Assembly (NCBI RefSeq): GCF_002884445.1
Contig: NZ_KZ614144.1
Span: forward strand, 475,272-539,271
Direction: 5' to 3'
DNA length: 64,000 nucleotides
From: Paenibacillus castaneae
GTDB lineage: Bacteria; Bacillota; Bacilli; Paenibacillales; Paenibacillaceae
The position numbers and the translations under genes were made by a program. Under the pieces are notes generated by a model. The model ran no database searches. It worked only from the letters and a program-made list of their open reading frames with translations, and was not told where the DNA came from. This document shows positions 58,173-64,000 of the stretch, piece by piece (position 1 is the stretch's first letter; every line of letters begins with the position of its first letter).

Positions 58173-59083
58173 GCCCGTTTTCCCTCCCCGACAATTTGGA
58201 GAAAGAGATCCTCTAATGATTTTCTTTTTTCCTCAACACGGTAAATCGAATGATCTCGCTCAACAAGCCGTTTCACCATACGCGCAATCGTTTCGTTATT
58301 TGTTTGCTCCAGCAGAATGGACGAATCATTCATGATTGCATTTATTCCATGCTCCTTTAATAGAGTCATCGCCAGCTCAGGCTCCGATACGGAGAGGGAG
58401 ATAGAACCTTTCGCTTGTTGGTGCAGGTTTTCGATGGTATCTTGGAACACCAGCTCACCTTGCCTAATAATACCGACCGTCCCGGCCGTCAACTCTACCT
58501 CGCTTAACAAGTGGCTCGATATGAGAACGGTAATGCCATGCTGCTTCGGCATTTGTTTAATTAATTCGCGAATTTCCAATATGCCTGATGGATCAAGTCC
58601 GTTCGTCGGCTCGTCCAGCATAAGCAGCTCTGGATTCCCAAGCAATGCACTCGCTATGCCGAGACGCTGCTTCATTCCAAGCGAGAAGCCTTTGACCGGA
58701 CGACGCGCTTCCTTCGCTAGACCAACGATATCAAGCACCTCGGCTATTCGAGCAGTCGGTACGTCTAGAATACGGCGAATCGCTTCTAGATTGTCCACAG
58801 CACTCAAATGACCGTAATACGACGGATATTCGACAAGCGAGCCAATTCTGCGGAGAATAGAAAGCTTGTCTTTGTTCAGCGCTTTGCCAAAAATATGAAC
58901 AGATCCATTCGACGGCTTGATAAGTCCGAGCAGCATCCGGATCGTGGTTGTTTTGCCAGCACCGTTCGGGCCGAGGAATCCGTAGATATCCCCTCTCGCA
59001 ATTTTTAAATTCAGATTGGAAACCGCATAACGTCCTTTATAACGCTTGCTTAGTCCCTTCGTTTCAATAACCCATTCATTCAC
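58169..59083 (-). CDS. Lantibiotic-immunity-type ABC ATPase (LanF-like)
   Basis: This 304-residue ATPase starts at GTG 59083 behind GAGGTGAT. Walker A is FLGPNGAGKTTTIRMLLGLI, the signature FSLGMKQRLGIASALLG and Walker B ELLMLDEPTNGLD. In place of the Q-loop it has GSLVEYPSYYGHLSAVDNLE. A Glu at this position (E-loop) followed by P-S-Y-Y is characteristic of LanF proteins of lantibiotic immunity transporters. It is the first gene of the three-gene transporter and lies downstream of a two-component system on the same strand. Confidence 0.9.
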   Translation of the reverse strand: MNEWVIETKGLSKRYKGRYAVSNLNLKIARGDIYGFLGPNGAGKTTTIRMLLGLIKPSNGSVHIFGKALNKDKLSILRRIGSLVEYPSYYGHLSAVDNLEAIRRILDVPTARIAEVLDIVGLAKEARRPVKGFSLGMKQRLGIASALLGNPELLMLDEPTNGLDPSGILEIRELIKQMPKQHGITVLISSHLLSEVELTAGTVGIIRQGELVFQDTIENLHQQAKGSISLSVSEPELAMTLLKEHGINAIMNDSSILLEQTNNETIARMVKRLVERDHSIYRVEEKRKSLEDLFLQIVGEGKRA

Positions 59084-59153
59084 GTTAATCACCTCATCAA
59101 CTACTGTAACGGATGAAGGTTAAAATCAAGGTCAGCCAAGTTTAAATTTAGTT

Positions 59154-59198
59154 TAAAAAAAGTCTGAATCCCCAAAACCATTGGTAGGGGGAATTCAG
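59154..59198 (-). terminator. Terminator of the two-component system
   Basis: On the minus strand CTGAATTCCCC pairs with GGGGATTCAG, followed by ACTTTTTTT. It lies about 70 bases past the kinase stop and before the ABC transporter genes. Confidence 0.85.
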
Positions 59199-59268
59199 CC
59201 AGTGAAAAATTAATGATGTGAATAGTTAACGATCCAATAAGCTAATGAATGGAGCAGAGAGATGCTGC

Positions 59269-60660
59269 TTATTTTGGAAAAATAGTAATACGCATTCCGC
59301 TCTCTGAGCTGTCTGTTTGCCAGTCGAGCTGCATTTCATGAATGAGATAATCAACGATGGCAAGGCCGATCCCTGCTCCCTTACTGCTAGAGCTTGTGTT
59401 AAGCCCACCCCCGCGGTCACTAATGACTAGCGCTGTCCGTGAATGATGCTCCCCGGTTGAAATTCGGATATATTGGCCGCTTGCTGCATGCCTTACTACA
59501 TTTTGAAATAAATTATCGAGCACGCGCCGGAAGCCTTCCTTATCTACATTCCAAAGCAGCTTCTCCGCTTTCAAATCAATATCTGCGTCGATCCCTTCCT
59601 GCTCCCAAAGCGGATACCAAGCCGCCGCGCTTTCTCTAACCAATCGCAGCACATCATGCTGTTCCAGCTTGAGCGGGTATCGGCCGCTGGTCATTAGCGT
59701 GTAGGACAGCAGGTTTTCCATGAGGCTGCCTACGCTCGCTATTTTGAGCTCCATTTGCTTAACGGCGGCTTGTCCGGCAGCGCTGAGCGATTCATTCCGC
59801 AGTGAATAGAGGTGACTGTTCATGACGGTTAACGGTGTCCGCAAATCATGCGAGAGGTTGGCGATTAGACTTTTTCGAAGCTCTTCTTCTGCGCGCTCTC
59901 GTTCCTTGCTTTCGCGCAGCTGACTGACCATGTCATTGAAGGCAGCCTCCAGTTGGCCTATTTCATCCTCCTTATGCCATTTAATCGGCACCGGCAGGCC
60001 ATCTTCTCCTTGAATGGTCATTGCGATCTGGAGCTGCAGCAGCCGCTTGCGAATATGACGAAAGAAGAGCAAAGACAGAAGGACGAAGAAGGCGAACATG
60101 ATGAATAGAAAAGCAATATAGAAGGGCGTTCCGCTTCCAACGGGCGTTGCTTGCCGAGTAATAGAGCGCGGCACCTGCAGCACTATGAATGCTGGCCCTG
60201 CTTTATTAGGACCAATGAAAGCAACGACTGTAAACGGATCACTGTCAACATGATCCTTCATGAACTGTATCGCATCCGCAGGCGTCCAGTGCTGAGGAAG
60301 CTTCTTCTGCTGCGGCAGCTGAAGCCTTGTAGTTCCCGAAGCATCCACCCAGAAGAAGGAGGCGTCTGGATACTGCTCTTTCAGTTCATTCAGCTTGCGA
60401 TCAATTTGCGGCGCTGCGGATTCATCCAGCTTTGCGGCTTCCTCATACAGCATTGCAGTCAAAGCACTGGTACTGCCATATTTCAAATAATCAGTGTCAT
60501 GGTTATTGCTTTGTTGGTTTAAGATGATATAGATTATGGAAGCCAATGGGAAAATAATCGGTATAAACAAAAAAGCGAACAAAATAATGAGCAGATAGCG
60601 GGACAACAACGTTTGGCGGAATTTAATGCGGCGAGAACGCCACTGCTTCAGCTTGCTCAT
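59269..60660 (-). CDS. Sensor histidine kinase
   Basis: This 463-residue kinase has a membrane helix at about 17-42, an extracellular sensor of about 140 residues, a second helix (FYIAFLFIMFAFFVLLSLLF) and a HAMP linker. The dimerisation domain has IANLSHDLRTPLTVMNSHLY with the phospho-His, followed by an ATPase domain with NLFQNVVRHAA (N box) and SDRGGGLNTSSSSKGAGIGL (G boxes). It overlaps the response regulator by ATGA. The large outer domain resembles those of LanK and EnvZ-type kinases rather than the short-loop BceS type. It probably responds to an envelope-active compound and controls the adjacent transporter (inference). Confidence 0.92.
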   Translation of the reverse strand: MSKLKQWRSRRIKFRQTLLSRYLLIILFAFLFIPIIFPLASIIYIILNQQSNNHDTDYLKYGSTSALTAMLYEEAAKLDESAAPQIDRKLNELKEQYPDASFFWVDASGTTRLQLPQQKKLPQHWTPADAIQFMKDHVDSDPFTVVAFIGPNKAGPAFIVLQVPRSITRQATPVGSGTPFYIAFLFIMFAFFVLLSLLFFRHIRKRLLQLQIAMTIQGEDGLPVPIKWHKEDEIGQLEAAFNDMVSQLRESKERERAEEELRKSLIANLSHDLRTPLTVMNSHLYSLRNESLSAAGQAAVKQMELKIASVGSLMENLLSYTLMTSGRYPLKLEQHDVLRLVRESAAAWYPLWEQEGIDADIDLKAEKLLWNVDKEGFRRVLDNLFQNVVRHAASGQYIRISTGEHHSRTALVISDRGGGLNTSSSSKGAGIGLAIVDYLIHEMQLDWQTDSSESGMRITIFPK

Positions 60661-61331
60661 GCTCGTATCCGATAGCCGATGCCGCGCACCGTTTCAATGA
60701 TTTCGGGAGCAGCTGGATTCCGCTCGATTTTCTCCCGTAAATAGCGGATATGGACCATTAATGTTTTGTCCCCTTCGATATAAGACTCGCCCCACACGGA
60801 CTCATAGATTTGCTCCTTCGTCATAATTTGCCCCAGATGACGCAGCAAATAGCTGAATATATGAAATTGTTTGCCCGTTAAGGTAATTTCTTCACCTGTA
60901 TCTTGGTTCTCGACAAGGTTCTGCTGCTCGTGCACAAGCAGGTGCTTGATGGCTAATGGCTCGGAGTTACGCGCGCCCGTGCGACGCAGCAGCACTTCGA
61001 TGCGAGCGGTCAATTCATCGGGATGAAAGGGCTTGGTCAGATAGTCGTCGGCGAACTGCAAGCCTTGGAGCTTATCGTCGATGGACGTGCGTGCTGAAAG
61101 CATAAGGATCGGTATGTCTGGAGCCGCCTTCTTCAGCCTTTGGCCCACCGTAAACCCATCCAATCCCGGCAGCATAATGTCCAATATAACGAGCTTGCAG
61201 CCCGCCGCGGCCTCAAGTGCCTGCTCCCCGCTCATTACCCAGTTCACCTCATAGCCTTGCTCCTGCATATGCCGACAAACAAAGCTGCCGATCTCACGAT
61301 CATCCTCAATATATAGCAGTGTTGCGCTCAT
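60657..61331 (-). CDS. Response regulator, OmpR/PhoB family
   Basis: This is a 224-residue regulator. TLLYIEDDREIGSFVCRHMQ holds the acidic pocket, VILDIMLPGLDGFTVG the phosphorylated Asp, and DDYLTKPFHPDEL the switch Lys. The C-terminal winged helix ends LMVHIRYLREKIERNPAAPE with IIETVRGIGYRIRA. ATG 61331 follows GGAAAGGAAT; the in-frame extension to 61445 has no SD. It is coupled to the kinase and is likely to act on the LanFEG-type operon 1.5 kb downstream. Confidence 0.94.
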   Translation of the reverse strand: MSATLLYIEDDREIGSFVCRHMQEQGYEVNWVMSGEQALEAAAGCKLVILDIMLPGLDGFTVGQRLKKAAPDIPILMLSARTSIDDKLQGLQFADDYLTKPFHPDELTARIEVLLRRTGARNSEPLAIKHLLVHEQQNLVENQDTGEEITLTGKQFHIFSYLLRHLGQIMTKEQIYESVWGESYIEGDKTLMVHIRYLREKIERNPAAPEIIETVRGIGYRIRA

Positions 61332-61443
61332 TGTAGTATGATTCCTTTCCGAATTAGCTTTTTCATATATGGTTCGATTATAAGCCACAGTCCCAATGTT
61401 AGCCAAGTAAAGGAGGGTATTGGAATGAAACGTCGCTGCGCGC

Positions 61444-61490
61444 AAAGAAAGCCTGACGCTCTCCCGCGCAGGGAGATCAGCCAGGCTTTC
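61444..61490 (-). terminator. Terminator of the KhtTU operon
   Basis: GAAAGCCTGGCTGA and the arm ending CAGGCTTTC flank an inner CTCCCTGCGCGGGAG hairpin, followed by TTTGCG. It lies about 25 bases after the antiporter stop. Confidence 0.75.
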
Positions 61491-61514
61491 CGCCTATTAC
61501 ACTATATCCGTTAC

Positions 61515-62756
61515 TTAGCCTTCACCAGTGAGGTCCTTCACTGGCACAGTTTTTTTTGGCACTTTCTTTTTATCCCATTTGAAGATGGCGTTCATACCTT
61601 TGTATATGAGCCTCGATTCCTTGGTAAGAAGCGGGCCCAATATAGCTAAGATTAGTACATAGAGCGCCGCAAACGGCTGCAAAAGCTCAAGCAGGCCGCC
61701 AGCCTTGCCGAGATTCGCCATAATGATCGAGAACTCGCCGCGCGACACGATCGTCAGACCGATATTCGCCGATGATTTTGGCGACAAGCCGGCACTTTTT
61801 CCTGCAAGCATACCCGCGACGATGTTGCCGATCAACGTAATGACAACGGCTCCGAGTGAGAGCCACACCGCTCCGCCCAGTTCGAGCGGATTGATCGAAA
61901 GGCCGAAGCTGAAGAAAAACAAAGCGCCGAAGAAATCCCGGAAGGGTAGAATCATATGCTCAATCCGCTTCATATGAACGGTTTCTGCAAGCACGAGTCC
62001 TACAAGCAAAGCACCGATTGCTTCTGCCACATGAATCGTTTCGGAGAAGCCGGCCACGAGGAACAGAAAACCGAATATAAGGAGGAGAAAAAGCTCATTT
62101 GAACGGATATTCAATACCTTATTAAGAAGAGGTGCAGCTTTCCTGCCGATAACAAGGAAGAGGAGCATAAATCCTAATGCATACGAAGCGGAAAGCAGCA
62201 CACCGCCTAAAGTAGATGAGTCGCTGAGTACAAGTCCCGATAGGACTGAAATATAGACAGCGAGGAAAATATCTTCAAACATAATAATGCCAAGAATCAT
62301 TTCTGTTTCTGGATTTGCTGTTCGTTTCAGATCGACAAGCACCTTCGCTACAATAGCGCTCGACGAAATGGTCGTAATGCCGGCGATGACCATCATTTCT
62401 GCAACAGGGAAGCCGTTCATCCAGCCAAACAATAGTCCAAGCGTAAAATTAATGATGATATAGATCGTTCCGCCAATTGCAATTGAGCGTCCCGATTTCA
62501 TTAAGCGGCCTACAGAAAACTCTAAACCGAGATAGAAGAGCAGGAACAGCACGCCAAGCCGCCCCATGAATTCAATGAGCTCCATGCTATGAATAAATCT
62601 AAAATCCAAATTGCCTATTCGCGGCGCATGAGGTCCTACTGCCATGCCGATTAGGATGTAGAAAGGAATGACAGAAAAACGTATTTTTGAAGCCAACAGC
62701 CCGACTAGAGCGATAAGAATAACAGCAAGACCAATTTCTAATATCATGTGATCCAT
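61515..62756 (-). CDS. khtU: K+/H+ antiporter, CPA2 family (KhtU-like)
   Basis: This 413-residue membrane protein has about twelve helices. FLLFYLGLEFSVGRLMKSGR, ITTISSSAIVAKVLVDLKRT and PFRDFFGALFFFSFGLSINP are typical CPA2 motifs, and VSRGEFSIIMANLGKAGGLL follows. It is two bases downstream of the KhtT-like regulator, matching khtTU (yhaTU) of B. subtilis, which exports K+ under alkaline or high-K+ stress. A TrkA-N domain is absent, as in KhtU. Confidence 0.9.
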   Translation of the reverse strand: MDHMILEIGLAVILIALVGLLASKIRFSVIPFYILIGMAVGPHAPRIGNLDFRFIHSMELIEFMGRLGVLFLLFYLGLEFSVGRLMKSGRSIAIGGTIYIIINFTLGLLFGWMNGFPVAEMMVIAGITTISSSAIVAKVLVDLKRTANPETEMILGIIMFEDIFLAVYISVLSGLVLSDSSTLGGVLLSASYALGFMLLFLVIGRKAAPLLNKVLNIRSNELFLLLIFGFLFLVAGFSETIHVAEAIGALLVGLVLAETVHMKRIEHMILPFRDFFGALFFFSFGLSINPLELGGAVWLSLGAVVITLIGNIVAGMLAGKSAGLSPKSSANIGLTIVSRGEFSIIMANLGKAGGLLELLQPFAALYVLILAILGPLLTKESRLIYKGMNAIFKWDKKKVPKKTVPVKDLTGEG

Positions 62757-62758
62757 AA

Positions 62759-63250
62759 TTATTGACTCCCGTTCTGAAGCAACTGCTTAAGAAGCTTCAG
62801 GTGTACACGTTCTCCTGCAGCGATAAGAGTGGTATCCGCTTTGAACACATAGTCGGGACCAGGATTTATATGCTTGGAATCCTTCTCAACAGCGGCAATG
62901 ATCGTTGCGCCAGTTGTTTGGCGGACATCGCATTGCCCGATCGTTTTGCCAATGCAGGAAGCATCGGATTTGATTTTGTACCACTCCATCGTCAAGTCGT
63001 CTAGTGCGACCTCAATGGTTTCGAGCGACTTCGGCTTATACGTCATACCGCCGACAATGGCAGCAACCTGTCTTGCTTCTTCGTCCTCGAGGGTTACCAT
63101 GGAAATGCTGTCGTCCGGATCTTCATGTTCGAAATGGTACATTTCGCGGCGTCCATCATCGTGGATGATAATAACAAATTTCTCACCGCTTCTCGTAATA
63201 ATTTGGTATTTGCGGCCGATACCCGGCAGATCAGATTCTCTAATATTCAT
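62759..63250 (-). CDS. khtT: KhtT-like regulatory subunit with TrkA-C (RCK_C) domain
   Basis: This is a 163-residue cytoplasmic protein. The N-terminal half ([29 protein letters not shown]) is the KhtT-specific domain and the C-terminal half ([20 protein letters not shown] to [10 protein letters not shown]) is an RCK_C fold. In B. subtilis the RCK_C domain of KhtT binds c-di-AMP and activates KhtU. ATG 63250 follows GAGGAGG. It is coupled to khtU. No c-di-AMP riboswitch is visible upstream. Confidence 0.9.
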   Translation of the reverse strand: MNIRESDLPGIGRKYQIITRSGEKFVIIIHDDGRREMYHFEHEDPDDSISMVTLEDEEARQVAAIVGGMTYKPKSLETIEVALDDLTMEWYKIKSDASCIGKTIGQCDVRQTTGATIIAAVEKDSKHINPGPDYVFKADTTLIAAGERVHLKLLKQLLQNGSQ

Positions 63251-63297
63251 ATTGTTGCCTCCTCATTTGTTGGATATGCCTAAACAAAATGAGTATA

Positions 63298-63660
63298 TTA
63301 GCCAACAAAATGCGAGGTGAATTTAATGGGATGGAGCAGGAGGTCGCGCAGCCGCTGCGGAACAGAGGTTTGAAGCGCAGAAAGGGTAAGGGATAGCGTG
63401 AATATTTGCATAAGCGCATGACTATACGCGATTAAATGGATATTTTCGGGCAGGAAGGACTTCGTTGTCGAATTGGATTTGCTAAATGCTTTGTATGAGG
63501 ATTTGGAAACCGAGTGGAAACGGTTGGAGCCTGCCGTTAGCTCGAAGTTATTGCCTGCTTCATAGGCGAACAGAGCTGCAAAAAGCAGCGGAATAATAAT
63601 AAGTACGCTAAATAAACGGTTGCATGCAAATCGGCCATAAGCGTACATACTATGATTCAT
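63298..63660 (-). CDS. Small membrane or secreted protein upstream of khtTU (hypothetical)
   Basis: This is a 120-residue ORF at ATG 63660 with an excellent SD (GGAGGTGG). A single hydrophobic N-terminal segment (LFSVLIIIPLLFAALFAYEA) is followed by a Ser/Lys-rich middle and a second moderately hydrophobic stretch near residue 85. It occupies the place of khtS (yhaS) in the B. subtilis khtSTU operon, but I cannot confirm sequence kinship. It ends 47 bases before khtT and is probably co-transcribed. Confidence 0.6.
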   Translation of the reverse strand: MNHSMYAYGRFACNRLFSVLIIIPLLFAALFAYEAGNNFELTAGSNRFHSVSKSSYKAFSKSNSTTKSFLPENIHLIAYSHALMQIFTLSLTLSALQTSVPQRLRDLLLHPIKFTSHFVG

Positions 63661-63856
63661 CTGTCCACCTCCAACTCATTAGATAATATAAGTATAACTT
63701 ATAATAATGAAATTAAAAAGGAAGTTTCTTATATTTATTGATGTAAAATGTGCACTATCCCTCTATACCCACTTGTTTACTGAATTGACGATACATGCGT
63801 AGCGTTATAAAATGAGTAAACACATTTTTTAATACAGAGAGAAAGAAGGAAGACGG

Positions 63857-64000
63857 ATGGGAGCTTTGGTGAAACAACTGTCACCGCTTGTGCAGCAGCT
63901 TGATTTGAAGCCGCATGTTGAAGGTGGATGGTACAAAGAGATTTGGAAGGCTGGCTTCGAAATACCGCAGGAGGTTCTGGGAGCTCCATATTCAGGTCCG
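63857..64000 (+). CDS. DUF985-family cupin protein (partial, cut by window end)
   Basis: The first 48 codons begin MGALVKQLSPLVQQLDLKPH and continue VEGGWYKEIWKAGFEIPQ. The L-x-P-H-x-E-G-G-W-Y/F-x-E block is the opening signature of DUF985 (cupin 5) proteins, a small-molecule-binding beta-barrel family of uncertain function. ATG 63857 follows GAAGGAAGACGG. The remainder lies beyond the window. Confidence 0.8.
   Translation, partial: MGALVKQLSPLVQQLDLKPHVEGGWYKEIWKAGFEIPQEVLGAPYSGP

Overview
The window looks like chromosomal DNA of a Paenibacillus-type firmicute (Paenibacillaceae). Supporting signs are a YheC/YheD-type spore-coat ATP-grasp protein, a YtxJ-type bacillithiol-linked protein, several SLH surface proteins, copper-amine-oxidase-N-type secreted proteins, a KhtTU potassium/proton antiporter pair and a Gram-positive Wzy-type exopolysaccharide locus controlled by a CpsB/CpsC/CpsD tyrosine phosphorelay. 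No rRNA, tRNA or CRISPR array was seen. TTG and GTG starts with strong Shine-Dalgarno (SD) sequences are common.

Layout. 1-3.8 kb: the 5' part of an adenylate-forming enzyme (minus strand), the YheC/D protein, a LysP-like permease and a 54-residue small protein. 3.9-11 kb: an orphan family 2 glycosyltransferase, one copper-amine-oxidase-N protein, two SLH surface proteins and YtxJ. 11.2-11.4 kb: a cluster of palindromic repeat units. 11.5-18.7 kb (minus): a mannitol PTS operon mtlA-mtlR-mtlF-mtlD that ends with its own Enzyme I and HPr genes. mtlR appears to start at an ATC codon. 18.9-22.7 kb: potABCD. 22.8-27 kb: an EamA transporter, a 940-base gene-poor stretch, glutamate dehydrogenase and diaminopimelate dehydrogenase. 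27.2-50.2 kb: the exopolysaccharide locus, holding the PHP phosphatase, an interposed S-layer-type gene, chain-length regulator and tyrosine kinase, a 4,6-dehydratase, GalU, UDP-glucose dehydrogenase, initiating sugar transferase, several glycosyltransferases, a Wzy-like polymerase, a Wzx-like flippase and UDP-glucuronate 4-epimerase. Its distal half is visibly AT-rich and carries an IS4-type transposase remnant and an epimerase remnant, suggesting exchange by recombination. 50.4-50.75 kb: a c-di-GMP-I riboswitch reading into a 50-residue protein. 50.8-53.2 kb: three related Cys-pair helical modules, one of them a pseudogene. 53.4-56.7 kb: a small basic ORF, VanZ, an IF3 paralogue and an ABC exporter. 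56.7-61.3 kb (minus): a LanFEG-type immunity ABC transporter followed by a two-component system. 61.5-63.7 kb (minus): KhtTU with a small upstream membrane protein. The right edge cuts a DUF985 cupin gene.

Most notable: the riboswitch-controlled small protein at 50515-50667 aligns without gaps to the small protein at 3588-3752, which defines a small-protein family tied to c-di-GMP. Also notable are the apparent non-AUG start of mtlR, a possible second one in the flippase gene, and an IF3 paralogue in the same window. IF3 is the factor that normally discriminates against such starts, so any connection is only a hypothesis.

All calls come from reading the sequence; no database search was run.
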